Origin: Rhodospirillales bacterium
Lineage (GTDB): Bacteria > Pseudomonadota > Alphaproteobacteria > Rhodospirillales > JASLLZ01
Assembly (NCBI GenBank): GCA_030754885.1
Contig: JASLZL010000097.1
Coordinates: forward strand, 84,097 to 120,335
Direction: 5' to 3'
DNA length: 36,239 nucleotides
Shown in pieces: positions 1 through 12,522 of the stretch (the first letter of the stretch is position 1; each line of letters begins with the position of its first letter). The notes below the pieces were generated by a model. That model saw only the letters and a program-made list of their open reading frames with translations. It made no database searches and was not told where the DNA came from. The position numbers were made by a program, and so were the translations under genes.

Positions 1-1270
1 CTGTATTCCAACAAAGGCGCTTTTGCAATCATCCCATCACTATGAAATGGCGCGCGAAGAACTGGCGGCGCACGGCGTCAAGGCGGGTACGGTTGGCCTT
101 GACCTGGCGACCATGATGAAGCGCAAGGACGCCGTGGTTGGCGACCTGACCAAGGGTATCGCCTTCCTGCTTAAAAAGAACAAGGTGGATTACCACATCG
201 GCACCGCTACCGTGGCCGGCGCCGGCAAGGTCGCCGTGACACCCCTTAAGGGCGGTGCCAAGCAGACCCTGGAAGGGAAGAACATCCTCATCGCCACCGG
301 CTCCGACGTCGCGCCCTTGGCCGGCGTCGCCATTGACGAAAAGCGCATCGTCAGCTCCACCGGGGCGCTCACGCTGGCCAAGGTGCCGAAGTCCCTGGTC
401 GTGATCGGCGCCGGCTTTATCGGCTTGGAGATGGGCTCGGTGTGGCGGCGCCTGGGCGCCCAGGTCACGGTGATCGAATTCCTCGACCATATCCTGCCCG
501 GCGCCGACGGCGAAGTCGCCAAGACCATGCTGCGCATCTTCAAGAAGCAGGGCATGACAGTACGTCTGTCAACCAAAGTGACGACCGCCAAGGCTTTAAA
601 AACCGGGGTCTCACTGACCGTCGAACCCGCCGCCGGCGGCAAGGCGGAGACCGTTAAGGCCGACGTGGTCTTGGTCTCCATCGGGCGGCGGCCCTATACC
701 GAGGGCCTGGACTTGGAAAAGGCTGGGGTGGACTTGGACGGACGCGGCTTCGTCAAGGTGGACGGTGGCTTTCAGACCAACGTCCCTGGAATCTTCGCCA
801 TCGGCGATGTGATCGGCGGCGCCATGCTGGCCCACAAGGCCGAGGACGAAGGCGTCGCCGTGGCCGAGATTCTGGCCGGCCAATCGGGCCATGTGAACTA
901 CGGGGCCATCCCGGGTGTCGTCTACACCTGGCCCGAAGCGGCGTCCTTGGGAAAGACCGAGGAGCAGCTCAAGGAGGCCGCCGTGGCCTACGCGGTGGGC
1001 AAGTTCCCGTTCACCGCTAATTCGCGGGCGCGTTGCAATGCTGACGCCGATGGTTTCGTCAAGGTTCTCGCCGACGCCGAAACCGACCGCATTCTTGGCG
1101 TCCACATCGTCGGGCCGGCAGCCGGCGATTTAATCCAAGAAGCGGTGGTAGCGATGGAATTCGGCGCCTCGGCGGAGGATCTGGCGCGTACCTGCCACGG
1201 CCATCCGGGCCTTGGTGAGGCGGTCAAGGAGGCGGCGTTGGGTGTCGCCGGACGCGCCATCCACATCTGA
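1..1270 (+). CDS. lpdA: Dihydrolipoyl dehydrogenase (E3), 5' end cut by window edge
   Basis: FAD-dependent E3 subunit that reoxidises lipoyl groups of 2-oxo acid dehydrogenase complexes with NAD+. The reading frame is open to the left edge. Codons from position 2 encode CIPTKALL, the second redox-active cysteine and its helix, so the true start and first cysteine lie upstream and about 40-45 residues are missing. Visible motifs are the IATGS segment, the NAD-binding VIGAGFIGLEMG fold, the second FAD motif GIFAIGDV, and the C-terminal HGHPGLGE, which supplies the His-Glu pair of the partner active site. The protein ends at a TGA at 1268-1270. A TTG at 23 would truncate the protein inside the FAD domain and is not a real start. 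Which complex it serves cannot be read here, because sucAB or pdh genes would lie outside the window. Confidence 0.95.
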   Translation, partial: CIPTKALLQSSHHYEMAREELAAHGVKAGTVGLDLATMMKRKDAVVGDLTKGIAFLLKKNKVDYHIGTATVAGAGKVAVTPLKGGAKQTLEGKNILIATGSDVAPLAGVAIDEKRIVSSTGALTLAKVPKSLVVIGAGFIGLEMGSVWRRLGAQVTVIEFLDHILPGADGEVAKTMLRIFKKQGMTVRLSTKVTTAKALKTGVSLTVEPAAGGKAETVKADVVLVSIGRRPYTEGLDLEKAGVDLDGRGFVKVDGGFQTNVPGIFAIGDVIGGAMLAHKAEDEGVAVAEILAGQSGHVNYGAIPGVVYTWPEAASLGKTEEQLKEAAVAYAVGKFPFTANSRARCNADADGFVKVLADAETDRILGVHIVGPAAGDLIQEAVVAMEFGASAEDLARTCHGHPGLGEAVKEAALGVAGRAIHI

Positions 1271-1290
1271 CGGCTGAATTCCCTTTGGTC

Positions 1291-2523
1291 ATGCCCAATG
1301 CGGCGCGTCACGGCGTCTTTCTCACCGCGACGCTTTGCGTCGCCGAAGTGCTGACGCTGGTTGGCGTTTTCACCTTTCCCGCCCTGTTGCCCGTCTTCTT
1401 CGATGAGTGGGGCCTCAGCTACACCGAAGCGGGCTGGATCGCCGGCATCTACTTCGGCGCCAACGCCGCCGTCGTCGGCGTCATGGTCAGCCTCACTGAC
1501 CGCGTCGACGCCCGCCGCATCTACCTGTTTGGTGCCGCGCTGGCGGCCATCGGTTCGGCCGGCTTCGCGCTGTTCGCAGAGGGCTTTTGGACGGCGCTTG
1601 CCTTCCGGGCCTTGGCCGGTATGGGCCTGGCAGGGACCTATATGCCAGGTCTTCGCGCCTTGACCGATCGCTATGAAGGCCGCCGCCAGGCGCGCGCCGT
1701 CGCCGTCTATACCGGCACCTTCAGTCTGGGCACGGCGTCATCGTTCTTGGTTGCCGGCCAGGTCGCCTCGGTCTGGGGATGGCGCTGGTCTTTTGCCGTC
1801 GCGGCCATCGCGGCGGCCTTGGCGCTGATCATCGTGGCGGTGGTGCTGAGACCGGTTCGTCCCCTAGCGGCGAAGGAAAAAACCCGCCTCCTTGATATTC
1901 GTCCGGTGCTGCGCAACCGCCGGGCAATGGCCTATATCCTGGCCTACGGCGTTCATGCCTGGGAGCTGACCAGCCTGCGCTCGTGGACGGTGGCCTTTCT
2001 CGCCTTCGCCCTGGCGCTTGGGGATGATGAGGCGGGTTGGCTGGTACCGACGACGGTTGCCATGATCAGCGCGATGATCGCCATGCTGTCGAGCATCGTC
2101 GGCGCCGAAATGTCGACCCGCTTTGGTTCCCGCCAATGGGTCATGGGGATCATGGTCTTTTCGGCCGTGACCGGAGCCGCGCTGGGGTTTTCGACCGGCC
2201 TGCCATATCTTGCCGTAGTCGCCCTGCTGTGGTTTTTCGCGGTCCTTGTCCAGGCCGATGCCGGGGTCATCAACAGTGGCACACTCGACGCCGCCGAGCC
2301 GGGCCGGCGCGGCCTCACGCTCGCTGTCCATTCGATGTTCGGGTTCATCTGCGCCTTCCTGGCGCCCTTGGTTTTCGGCGTAGTTCTCGATCTGGCCGGC
2401 GGCGGCACCTCGCCCCTGGCCTGGGGCTTAGCCTTCACTACCATCGGCGCGGCAGTGCTGTTGGGACCGCTGGCGCTCGCTGTTTTGGGAGACGGGGCAG
2501 AGCGCCCGGTAACACGCCCTTGA
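1291..2523 (+). CDS. MFS transporter, first of a tandem pair
   Basis: A 410-residue inner-membrane protein with about 12 hydrophobic segments. The MFS motif A region in the loop after TM2 reads SLTDRVDARR, and there is a GMGLAGTYMPGLRALTDR segment further on. The start is taken as the ATG at 1291; a TTG two codons earlier is also in frame. It lies 20 bp after lpd and its stop overlaps the TTG start of the next, clearly homologous MFS gene. The substrate cannot be read from the sequence. Proteins of this style are often annotated as nitrate/nitrite or cyanate-type MFS, but I see no decisive motif. No signal of a dedicated regulator. Confidence 0.85.
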   Translation: MPNAARHGVFLTATLCVAEVLTLVGVFTFPALLPVFFDEWGLSYTEAGWIAGIYFGANAAVVGVMVSLTDRVDARRIYLFGAALAAIGSAGFALFAEGFWTALAFRALAGMGLAGTYMPGLRALTDRYEGRRQARAVAVYTGTFSLGTASSFLVAGQVASVWGWRWSFAVAAIAAALALIIVAVVLRPVRPLAAKEKTRLLDIRPVLRNRRAMAYILAYGVHAWELTSLRSWTVAFLAFALALGDDEAGWLVPTTVAMISAMIAMLSSIVGAEMSTRFGSRQWVMGIMVFSAVTGAALGFSTGLPYLAVVALLWFFAVLVQADAGVINSGTLDAAEPGRRGLTLAVHSMFGFICAFLAPLVFGVVLDLAGGGTSPLAWGLAFTTIGAAVLLGPLALAVLGDGAERPVTRP

Positions 2524-3713
2524 CCGGGGTCGTCGCCCTGACGGCGGTACTTTGCCTGGCCCAGATATTGACCATGCTGGGGGTCTTCGCCTTTCCCGCC
2601 CTGCTGCCGACGTTCTTCGCCGAATGGCATCTTAGCAATACGGAGGCGGGTTGGATCGCCGGCATCTATTTCGCCGGCCACTCAATCGCCGTGCCGGTGC
2701 TTTCCAGCCTCACCGACCGCATCGACGCGCGCCGCGTCTATATGGTCGGCGCCGCGTTGGCCGCCGTCGCGGCCGCCGGCTTCGCTTTCTTCGCCGAGGG
2801 GTTCTGGTCGGCCATGGTCTTTCGCCTCTTCGCCGGCATGGGGCTGGCCGGCACTTACATGCCGGGGCTGCGGGCGCTAACCGACCGTTGCGAGGGACCG
2901 GGACAGACGCGCGCCGTCGCCTTCTATACCGCCTGCTTCAGCCTTGCCACGGGGCTTTCATTCCTGATGGCGGGTGAGGTGGGTCGGATGTTCGGCTGGC
3001 GCGCCGCATTCGCGGTGGCGGCGGTGGCGACCGGGCTCGGCCTGATCCTCGTCGCCGTTGCGCTCAGCCCCCTGAAACCCCAACAGGCGCTGGTGCCAAC
3101 CCGGCTTCTCGACTTCCGCCCGGTGCTGCGCAATCGCCTCGCAATGGGCTACATCCTGGGCTATGCCGCGCATATTTGGGAACTATTCGGATTCCGCTCC
3201 TGGCTTGTGGTGTTTCTCGTCTTTGCCTTGAGTTTTCATGACCAAGGCGGATGGCCGTCGCCGACCACGGTGGCCACCATCGCCAGCCTCCTGGCCGTGG
3301 CGACAAGCATTGGCGGGCAGGAACTAGCCACGCGCTTTGGCCGTCGGCGAGTGGTTTCTGCCCTTATGCTGGCCTCGGCGGTGGCCGCGGTCGGCATCGG
3401 TTTCACGGCGTCCCTGCCTTATGGCTGGGTGGTCGTCCTGGCGGTTGCCTACGCCACCCTCATGCACGCCGATTCGGCGGCGCTGACAACAGGGACGGTA
3501 CTTGCCGCCGAACCAGGACGGCGCGGAGCGACCTTGGCCATGCATTCTTTGTGCGGTTTCGGCGCCGGTTTTCTCGGCCCGCTTGCAATCGGCGTAGTGC
3601 TCGATCTGGCCGGCGGCACCGGCTCGGTGTTCGCCTGGGGCCTTGCCTTCGCCTCTTTGGGCGTCGTCGTTGCCCTGGGTCCGCTGGCGCTCTTCATTTT
3701 GGGGCGAAAATAG
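2520..3713 (+). CDS. MFS transporter, second of a tandem pair
   Basis: A 397-residue paralogue of the preceding gene. The two share long near-identical stretches, such as TEAGWIAGIYF, GMGLAGTYMPGLRALTDR and the SLTDR(I/V)DARR loop, so a tandem duplication followed by divergence is the simplest reading. The frame stays open upstream to 2037, but that part runs inside the first gene in another frame and encodes Arg/His/Gly-rich sequence with no membrane character. The TTG at 2520 overlaps the TGA of the first gene (TTGA) and begins the protein at the same point as its paralogue, so I use it. An ATG at 2574 would cut into TM1. Probable translational coupling. A heteromeric or functionally split pair is possible but unproven. 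Confidence 0.85.
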   Translation: MTGVVALTAVLCLAQILTMLGVFAFPALLPTFFAEWHLSNTEAGWIAGIYFAGHSIAVPVLSSLTDRIDARRVYMVGAALAAVAAAGFAFFAEGFWSAMVFRLFAGMGLAGTYMPGLRALTDRCEGPGQTRAVAFYTACFSLATGLSFLMAGEVGRMFGWRAAFAVAAVATGLGLILVAVALSPLKPQQALVPTRLLDFRPVLRNRLAMGYILGYAAHIWELFGFRSWLVVFLVFALSFHDQGGWPSPTTVATIASLLAVATSIGGQELATRFGRRRVVSALMLASAVAAVGIGFTASLPYGWVVVLAVAYATLMHADSAALTTGTVLAAEPGRRGATLAMHSLCGFGAGFLGPLAIGVVLDLAGGTGSVFAWGLAFASLGVVVALGPLALFILGRK

Positions 3714-3719
3714 GGACGC

Positions 3720-4700
3720 TTAGCCGCGCGCCCGAGGGTGGGCATCGCGGTAGACTGCCATCAGGTGCGCCCGGTCGACCTCGGTGTAGCGCTGGGTGGT
3801 GCTCAGTGAGGCATGGCCCAGCAGTTCCTGAATGGTGCGCAGATCTCCGCCGCCGGCTAAGAGATGGGTGGCAAAGCTGTGGCGCAGCGCATGGGGCGTC
3901 GCCGTTTCGGGAAGGCCCAAGAACGCCCGGAGCCGTCGCACCTGGCGCTGCACCACGCCGGGGTTGAGGCGCCGGCCACGAGCGCCGACAAATAAAGGGT
4001 CGCCCTCGCCAAGCGCATAGGGACAATGGTCGAGGTAGTCCCGAACGGCCTCGGCGACGACGGGCAGAATCGGCACCAGACGCTCCTTGCGCCCCTTGCC
4101 GGTGACGATCAGGGAATCGCCGGTCGGCGCCTGGCCGTGGTCGAGGGCCAGGGCCTCGCCGATGCGCAGCCCACAGCCGTAAAGCAGTATCAGTAGTGCC
4201 GTGTCGCGCTTGGCGATCCACGCCTCGTCGCTCAGCTGGCCGATTTCCTCCACCGCGCTGATGGCCTCGTCCTCGGATAGCGCCTTGGGCACCGACTTGG
4301 CCGCCTTGGGTGCGCGCAGGTGGGCGACGGCGGCATTGTGGACTAATCCGTCGCGGTCGAGAAAGCGGAAGAAGCCGCGCAGCGTTGACACCGCCCGCGC
4401 CGTCGAGGCGCGCTTTAGTCCGCGTCCGTTGCGCTCGGCAAGATAGGCGCGGAAGTCGCGGCGAGAGAGATCGCCCAATTCCCTGAGGCCCGGCGGATAG
4501 CCCGCGTGCCGCGTCAAAAAACCGAAAAAGTCCGCCAAGTCGCGTCCGTAGGCGTTGAGGGTGTGGGGCGAGGCGCGACGCTCGTGGGCCAGCCAATCGC
4601 GCCACTCGGCGGCGGCGGCCGCGACGGCGGGCTCGGCGACAAGGGCAAGCGGCTCTGGTTGATCACCGCTGGAAGACGATATCTTGTGGGTGCCAGCCAT
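3720..4700 (-). CDS. xerC: Tyrosine recombinase XerC
   Basis: Site-specific tyrosine recombinase that, with XerD and FtsK, resolves chromosome dimers at dif. It has 326 residues from the ATG at 4700; a TTG two codons upstream is also in frame. The N-terminal SAM-like core-binding domain covers about residues 30-120 (SPHTLNAYGRDL). The catalytic domain follows with the full set of residues: R179 (GCGLRIGEAL), K202 (TGKGRKER), H270 and R273 (HALRHSFATHLL), H296 (LLGHASLSTTQ) and nucleophile Y305. It lies 59 bp downstream of the DUF484 gene on the same strand, the usual DUF484-xerC pairing in proteobacteria, which favours XerC over XerD or a phage integrase. No att-like repeats flank it. Confidence 0.93.
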   Translation of the reverse strand: MAGTHKISSSSGDQPEPLALVAEPAVAAAAAEWRDWLAHERRASPHTLNAYGRDLADFFGFLTRHAGYPPGLRELGDLSRRDFRAYLAERNGRGLKRASTARAVSTLRGFFRFLDRDGLVHNAAVAHLRAPKAAKSVPKALSEDEAISAVEEIGQLSDEAWIAKRDTALLILLYGCGLRIGEALALDHGQAPTGDSLIVTGKGRKERLVPILPVVAEAVRDYLDHCPYALGEGDPLFVGARGRRLNPGVVQRQVRRLRAFLGLPETATPHALRHSFATHLLAGGGDLRTIQELLGHASLSTTQRYTEVDRAHLMAVYRDAHPRARG

Positions 4701-4759
4701 ATCCAATGGTACAGCTTGTGGCCCGCCGATTCCACCCGGATGTTATATGCGAAGGGGTG

Positions 4760-5488
4760 CTAGCCCTCCAGGCAGCGGTCGATGCAGCGTTCCAGGACAC
4801 GGGCCAGGAAGATCACGAGCTCTGTACCCTGACCGGTGTGAAAGACGCCGTCGCCGCGCGAACCCAGGGCTAAGAGGCCGACAGGCCGGCCTGCGGTCGG
4901 GTGCAGTCGGGCCAGGGCCGCCGAACGCACCAGCCCGGCGCCAGCGGCGAAGACGGTGCCATCGTCCGCCATTTCGTGGTGCAGGATCACGTCTTGGCCC
5001 TTCCCCGCCAGGCCATCGACGGTGCCCTTGGGCAGGCGGCAAACGTCGGCGGCAACAAGGCCGGGGAGTGGCGACAGACCCGGTTCGAAGCCAACGGTTG
5101 CGACGTCGATATCGAGCAAAAGCGGCAACTGGTCGCTGACGACGCGCATCAATTGTTCGAAGGTCTTGGCCCCCATCAAGGCAAGGACGGCGCTGTGGGT
5201 ATGGGTCTGGCTGGATAGGTTGCCACGGCTGGTATCGATGAGGTCCATGGCGCAGGAACGGAGGTTGTCGATCTCGCCGCGCAGGTGTTCAAGGGCGAAT
5301 TGCTGGATATCGACGACCCGGTCGTCGCTCCACCGCGTGGGCAGGGTCTGATTTTCGAGGGCCTGCGGATGGTCGGCAAGGAATTCTGGATGATCGCGCA
5401 GGTAGTCCGTCACCTGGTCGCCGGTGATTTTGGCGCGTTTGGGCGCCGGTCCGTCCTTTACCTTTGCGTCGTCGTGTTTAGCGGTCAT
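4760..5488 (-). CDS. DUF484 family protein
   Basis: A 242-residue cytoplasmic protein of the DUF484 family, which has a GAF-like fold and no firmly established function. The N-terminal region carries the family hallmark of a helix with DYLRDHPEFLADHP (about residues 27-40). A polar helix with QFALEHLRGEIDNLR follows, then an alpha/beta part that ends in GLLALGSRGDGVFHTGQGTEL. The ATG at 5488 is preceded by a GGAAAGAGAA ribosome-binding site. Longer in-frame versions lack this and encode unlikely sequence. It is the first gene of a two-gene unit with xerC and is divergent from priA across 52 bp. Family membership is confident; the role is not known. Confidence 0.88.
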   Translation of the reverse strand: MTAKHDDAKVKDGPAPKRAKITGDQVTDYLRDHPEFLADHPQALENQTLPTRWSDDRVVDIQQFALEHLRGEIDNLRSCAMDLIDTSRGNLSSQTHTHSAVLALMGAKTFEQLMRVVSDQLPLLLDIDVATVGFEPGLSPLPGLVAADVCRLPKGTVDGLAGKGQDVILHHEMADDGTVFAAGAGLVRSAALARLHPTAGRPVGLLALGSRGDGVFHTGQGTELVIFLARVLERCIDRCLEG

Positions 5489-5540
5489 CCCGTTCTCTTT
5501 CCGGCAAGCCAATCGTATGCGACCTGCTAGACTATAGCCC

Positions 5541-7748
5541 ATGCCCTGTCCGCCTGCCAAATCCAAGCATGCTTCTTTTGTCGCCGGTGAACGGGTGAGC
5601 GTCATGCTGCCGCTGCCGCTTGGCGGCGCCTACGATTATCGCGTGCCCGACGGTTTGACCCTGGCGGTGGGGGATTTTGTCACAGTGCCCCTGGCCAGTC
5701 GTCATATCACTGGCGTGGTCTGGGGCGTGGGCGAGGGCCAGGTGGCGGAGCAGAAGACGAAGAACGTCTCGGCCCGTTTGGATGCGCCGCCCTTGCCCGA
5801 TACCTCTCGGCATTTCGTCGAATGGGTGGCCCGCTACACGGTTTGCCCGCCGGGTGCCGTCCTGAAGATGGCCATGAGCGTGCCGGCCGCCCTAAATCCG
5901 CCGCGCCCGGTGACCGCTTTTGCCCTGGCCGAAACGACGCCGGAAGTGCGTCTTACGCCGGCTCGGCAGAGGGTAATCCAAGTCCTGAGCGATGGCCCGC
6001 CGCGTCCGGCGACCGAATTGGCGCGCGAGGCCGGAGTCGGTCCATCGGTGGCGCGCGGCCTTGTCGGGGCCGGTGTTCTTGTCGCGCGAAGCTTGCCTCA
6101 ACGGGCGGCTCGGGCGGCGCCCGACTGGCGCTGTCCGGGTCCGGCCCTGTCTACCAATCAGTCGACAGCGGCGAGTGCCCTGAAGGCCATGGTGGTGGCG
6201 GACGAATTCGCCGTTACCCTCCTTGACGGCGTTCCCGGGTCGGGCAAGACCGAGGTTTATTTCGAAGCCGTCGCAGAGACCCTTAAAAGGGGCCGTCAGG
6301 TTCTTGTGATGCTGCCCGAGATCGCGCTCGGCGCCCAGTGGATGGAGCGCTTTTGCGCCCGATTTGGCGCCGCGCCCGCCGAGTGGCACTCCGACCTTTC
6401 CCAAGCCCAGAGACGCCTCACCTGGCGCACTGTCGCGGAGGGCCGGAAACGGATCGTGGTGGGCGCGCGTTCGGCACTTTTCCTGCCCTTTCCCGATCTT
6501 GGACTGATCGTCATCGACGAAGAGCACGACGCTGCTTTTAAGCAAGAGGAGGGGGTCGTCTATAGTGCCCGCGATATGGCCGTTGTGCGGGCCAGGTTAG
6601 GCGACATCCCATTGGTCCTGGCATCCGCCACGCCATCGCTGGAGACATTCGAAAATGCCCGCGCGGGACGCTACGCAATCCAACATTTGCCCGACCGCCA
6701 TGCCGGCGCCAGCCTGCCCGACGTCGCGCTGGTCGACATGCGGAGCGATGCGCCGTCTTCCGGACGATGGCTGTCACAGACATTGCTCGACGCCATCAAG
6801 GGGACGCTTGAGGCGGGCGAACAGGCGATGCTGTTCCTCAACCGCCGTGGCTACGCACCGCTTACTTTATGCCGCACCTGCGGGCATCGTCTGCAGTGTC
6901 CGCGCTGTACCGCCTGGCTGGTCGAGCACCGTAAGGTCGAGCGTTTGCAGTGTCACCACTGTGGATACCGGGCGCGCCTGCCTAAGCTCTGTCCATCGTG
7001 CGATGCCGAGGGCACGTTGGCGGCCTGCGGACCAGGCGTCGAACGTCTGGCCGAAGAAGTAAGAGAACGGTTTCCCGACGCCCGCCAGGCGGTCGCCGCC
7101 AGTGACACCTTGACCGGCCCACGTGCCGCGGCTGACTTGGTGCGCAGCATCGAGGAGCATCATGTCGATTTGCTGATCGGGACCCAGATCGTCGCCAAGG
7201 GCCACCATTTTCCCATGCTGACCTTGGTTGGTGTGGTCGATGCGGATCTGGGGCTGGCTGGCGGCGACTTGAGGGCGGCGGAGCGCACCTATCAGCTTCT
7301 CTATCAGGTTGCGGGTCGGGCGGGGCGAGCCGAGCGCCCGGGCCGCGTGCTGGTGCAGACTTACATGCCCGAGAGCACCGTCATGCAGACCCTGGTATCG
7401 GGCGAACGCCAATCGTTCCTTGACGCCGAAGCAAAAGATCGCAGAAACGCCGGCATGCCGCCGTTCGGCCGCCTGGCGGCCGTCGTCGTTTCGGGCCGCG
7501 ATGAGGACGCCGTCGATGAGGCGGCGCGGACTCTGGGCCGCGCCGCGCCCAGGACCAATGACATCCAGGTCCTGGGGCCGGCTCCGGCACCCTTGGCGCT
7601 GTTGCGTGGCCGGCACCGGCGTCGGCTGCTTCTCAAGGCCGGACGGGACGTCAACGTGCAAGCAGCCCTGCGCTCTTGGCTTGCGGCCGCTCGGGTACCG
7701 CGCAGCGTGCGCGTGCGTGTCGACGTCGATCCCTACAGCTTTCTTTGA
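5541..7748 (+). CDS. priA: Primosomal protein N' (replication restart helicase PriA)
   Basis: SF2 3'-5' helicase that recognises stalled forks and reloads the replisome. It has 735 residues, the usual length. The N-terminal DNA-binding domain contains the [14 protein letters not shown] stretch. Walker A is GVPGSGKT (230-237) and the DEEH box is at 326-329. Between about residues 448 and 490 lie the paired zinc-binding cysteines ([24 protein letters not shown]). The helicase C-terminal motif [23 protein letters not shown] follows. The ATG at 5541 sits directly after a TAGACTATAG-like stretch, so its leader may be very short. It is divergent from the DUF484-xerC unit. Downstream is a 285-bp gap and then the atp operon; fsa, often found here in related genomes, is absent. 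Confidence 0.96.
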   Translation: MPCPPAKSKHASFVAGERVSVMLPLPLGGAYDYRVPDGLTLAVGDFVTVPLASRHITGVVWGVGEGQVAEQKTKNVSARLDAPPLPDTSRHFVEWVARYTVCPPGAVLKMAMSVPAALNPPRPVTAFALAETTPEVRLTPARQRVIQVLSDGPPRPATELAREAGVGPSVARGLVGAGVLVARSLPQRAARAAPDWRCPGPALSTNQSTAASALKAMVVADEFAVTLLDGVPGSGKTEVYFEAVAETLKRGRQVLVMLPEIALGAQWMERFCARFGAAPAEWHSDLSQAQRRLTWRTVAEGRKRIVVGARSALFLPFPDLGLIVIDEEHDAAFKQEEGVVYSARDMAVVRARLGDIPLVLASATPSLETFENARAGRYAIQHLPDRHAGASLPDVALVDMRSDAPSSGRWLSQTLLDAIKGTLEAGEQAMLFLNRRGYAPLTLCRTCGHRLQCPRCTAWLVEHRKVERLQCHHCGYRARLPKLCPSCDAEGTLAACGPGVERLAEEVRERFPDARQAVAASDTLTGPRAAADLVRSIEEHHVDLLIGTQIVAKGHHFPMLTLVGVVDADLGLAGGDLRAAERTYQLLYQVAGRAGRAERPGRVLVQTYMPESTVMQTLVSGERQSFLDAEAKDRRNAGMPPFGRLAAVVVSGRDEDAVDEAARTLGRAAPRTNDIQVLGPAPAPLALLRGRHRRRLLLKAGRDVNVQAALRSWLAAARVPRSVRVRVDVDPYSFL

Positions 7749-7835
7749 GGCATCTTTGGCGTGACCTTAAGCCAATGCCCGACGAGGGTCGCCGGCTCGT
7801 TCTGGCGACTTCGCCTTTGGTATGCTGTGAGGCTT

Positions 7836-7867
7836 GGAAAACCGCCGTTTTCCGCTAATTACGGCGG
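7836..7867. other. Overlapping hairpins after priA
   Basis: In the 285-bp gap between priA and atpH, GGAAAAC (7836-7842) and GTTTTCC (7847-7853) form a perfect 7-bp stem with a CGCC loop. CCGCCG (7842-7847) can instead pair with CGGCGG (7862-7867), so the two structures exclude each other. There is no U tract, so this is not a standard intrinsic terminator. The rest of the gap shows AT-rich patches near 7948 and 7985, but I could not find a convincing -35/-10 pair for the atp operon and no small gene. Confidence 0.35.
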
Positions 7868-8033
7868 CCAGGGCCGGGTTGCATGGCCCCACCGAGTATG
7901 CTAGACCACTGCCTCTTTTAGACCACCATGCGGTGGCGGAGAAACGAACTTTTTTGATGACATCGGGCGCTCAAGCGCTCTTTCATTTTTTCGGGACCCG
8001 TTCATCGGAAATTGGGTCGAGGGACTATCACAA

Positions 8034-8594
8034 GTGTCATCCAAAACCATAGGCGCGAGCGGACTGGCGGGACGATACGCCACAGCGCTTTTTGAATTGG
8101 CCGACGCCGACAAACTGCTCGACCGGGTGGTTGAGGACCTGGGCCATCTTGACGCTATGATCGGCGATTCGGACGATTTGTCCCGGTTGGTACGCTCGCC
8201 GGTGATCTCACGCGGTGATCAGACCCGTGCCATGACGGCGATCATGGAAAAGGCCGGTATGGAAGCGCTGACCCAGCGTTTCGTCGGCATGGTGGCGCGC
8301 AATCGCCGCCTGTTCGCGTTGTCCGACATGATCGCCGCCTTTCTCGCTCTGGTCGCGGCGCGCCGCGGAGAGGTTACAGCGGACGTTACTTCGGCCATTG
8401 AACTAACCGACGGCGAGCATGAGTCCTTGGTCACTGCCTTGAAAAAAGCGATGGGCACCAAGGTGGCGGTGACGGCCCACGTCGATGAGACGCTGCTCGG
8501 CGGTCTAATCGTCAAGGTTGGCTCACGCATGATCGACAGCTCACTCAGCACAAAACTGCAACAACTACGCCTTGCCATGAAGGGAATAGGGTGA
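8034..8594 (+). CDS. atpH: ATP synthase F1 subunit delta
   Basis: Delta (OSCP-like) subunit of F-type ATP synthase, linking the top of the F1 head to the b-subunit stator. It has 186 residues. The N-terminal helical domain begins [15 protein letters not shown], the family signature. The conserved C-terminal motif reads [18 protein letters not shown]. The start is the GTG at 8034, with a GAGGGA ribosome-binding site about 10 bases upstream; no ATG fits the N terminus. First gene of an F1-only operon atpHAGDC, the alphaproteobacterial arrangement in which F0 genes lie elsewhere. The stop codon overlaps the atpA ATG by one base (TGATG). Confidence 0.95.
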   Translation: MSSKTIGASGLAGRYATALFELADADKLLDRVVEDLGHLDAMIGDSDDLSRLVRSPVISRGDQTRAMTAIMEKAGMEALTQRFVGMVARNRRLFALSDMIAAFLALVAARRGEVTADVTSAIELTDGEHESLVTALKKAMGTKVAVTAHVDETLLGGLIVKVGSRMIDSSLSTKLQQLRLAMKGIG

Positions 8595-10126
8595 TGGAAA
8601 TCCGCGCCGCGGAGATTTCGGCGATTCTGAAGGAACAGATCGCCAATTTCGGCACCGAGGCCGAGGTCGCCGAGGTTGGCCAGGTGCTATCTGTAGGCGA
8701 CGGTATCGCTCGTGTCCATGGATTGGACAAGGTGCAGGCCGGCGAGATGGTGGAGTTTCCCGGTGGTATCCAGGGCATGGCATTGAATCTGGAAACCGAC
8801 AACGTCGGTGTCGTGATCTTCGGCGACGACCGCGGCATAAAGGAAGGCGACACAGTCAAGCGTACCGGTTCCATCGTCGACGTGCCGGTGGGCAAGGGTA
8901 TCCTGGGCCGGGTGATGGACGCGCTCGGAAATCCCATCGACGGCGCCGGAGCCATCGTCGCCGCCGAGCGTGGCCGGGTCGACGTCAAGGCGCCCGGAAT
9001 CATCCCCAGGAAGTCGGTGAATGAGCCCATGCAGACGGGCATCAAGGCGATCGACAGCCTGATTCCTGTTGGCCGCGGCCAGCGCGAGCTCATCATCGGC
9101 GATCGCCAGACCGGCAAGACGGCCGTCATCATTGACACCATCCTCAACCAAAAGCGGATTAATGCCGAGGCCAAGGACGAATCGGAAAAGCTCTATTGTA
9201 TCTACGTGGCCGTCGGACAGAAGCGCTCGACCGTTGCCCAGATCGTCAAGGTCTTGGAAGAGAACGGCGCCATGGAGTATTCCGCCGTCATTGCCGCCAC
9301 CGCGTCGGAGCCCGCACCGATGCAGTTCCTGGCGCCCTACACCGGCTGCACCATGGGCGAGTACTTCCGCGACAACGGCATGCATGCGGTGATTTTCTAC
9401 GACGATCTTTCGAAGCAGGCGGTCTCATATCGCCAAATGTCGCTGCTTCTGCGCCGGCCGCCGGGTCGCGAGGCCTATCCCGGCGACGTCTTCTACCTGC
9501 ACTCGCGCCTGTTGGAGCGGGCCGCCAAGATGAACGAGGATCACGGCGGCGGATCGTTGACGGCCTTGCCGGTGGTCGAGACCCAGGCCAACGACGTCTC
9601 GGCTTATATCCCAACCAACGTCATCTCAATCACCGACGGCCAGATATTCCTTGAAACCGACCTCTTCTACCAAGGCATCCGCCCAGCGGTAAACGTCGGA
9701 ATCTCGGTCAGCCGCGTCGGTTCGGCGGCCCAGGTGAAGGCGATGAAAAAGGTTGCCGGGAGCATTAAGTTGGAACTGGCGCAATATCGCGAGATGGCCG
9801 CCTTCGCCCAGTTTGCCTCCGACCTGGACGCCTCCACCCAGCAGCTGTTGGCGCGCGGTGCCCGTTTGACCGAGGTCCTCAAGCAAGATCAATTCGTCCC
9901 CTATCCGGTGGAAGAACAAGTCGTCGCTCTCTTTGCCGGAGTCAAAGGATTCCTGGACAAGGTAGAGGTCGCCGACGTCACCCGCTTCGAGGCCCAATTG
10001 CTGGCTGAGGTCCGCGAAAAGGAATCGGACCTGCTGGACGCCATCCGCCAGGAAAAGGACCTCTCCGAGGATTCGGAACAGAAATTGACCGCTTTCCTCG
10101 ACGCTTTCGCACAGTCCTTCAGCTGA
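8594..10126 (+). CDS. atpA: ATP synthase F1 subunit alpha
   Basis: Non-catalytic nucleotide-binding subunit of the F1 hexamer, 510 residues. The N terminus [16 protein letters not shown] is typical. The P-loop is GDRQTGKT (169-176), and the alpha-type arginine-finger region [10 protein letters not shown] lies in the second half. The sequence [18 protein letters not shown] is a family signature. The ATG at 8594 is preferred over the in-frame GTG at 8591, since it overlaps the atpH stop by one base and has an AGGGAATAGGG ribosome-binding site. No motif is missing. Confidence 0.98.
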   Translation: MEIRAAEISAILKEQIANFGTEAEVAEVGQVLSVGDGIARVHGLDKVQAGEMVEFPGGIQGMALNLETDNVGVVIFGDDRGIKEGDTVKRTGSIVDVPVGKGILGRVMDALGNPIDGAGAIVAAERGRVDVKAPGIIPRKSVNEPMQTGIKAIDSLIPVGRGQRELIIGDRQTGKTAVIIDTILNQKRINAEAKDESEKLYCIYVAVGQKRSTVAQIVKVLEENGAMEYSAVIAATASEPAPMQFLAPYTGCTMGEYFRDNGMHAVIFYDDLSKQAVSYRQMSLLLRRPPGREAYPGDVFYLHSRLLERAAKMNEDHGGGSLTALPVVETQANDVSAYIPTNVISITDGQIFLETDLFYQGIRPAVNVGISVSRVGSAAQVKAMKKVAGSIKLELAQYREMAAFAQFASDLDASTQQLLARGARLTEVLKQDQFVPYPVEEQVVALFAGVKGFLDKVEVADVTRFEAQLLAEVREKESDLLDAIRQEKDLSEDSEQKLTAFLDAFAQSFS

Positions 10127-10144
10127 GGACGGGATTAGCGCCCC

Positions 10145-12498
<2,354 letters not shown>

Positions 12499-12522
12499 GC
12501 GCCGCGCAAGGGAAAGCCGACA

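Noticed and set aside
2037-2519. N-terminal extension of the second MFS protein
   Set aside because: It lies out of frame inside the first MFS gene and encodes Arg/His-rich sequence without membrane segments; the real start is the TTG at 2520.
3694-4605. 303-codon minus-strand frame overlapping xerC
   Set aside because: Shadow in another frame; xerC has all catalytic residues in its own frame.
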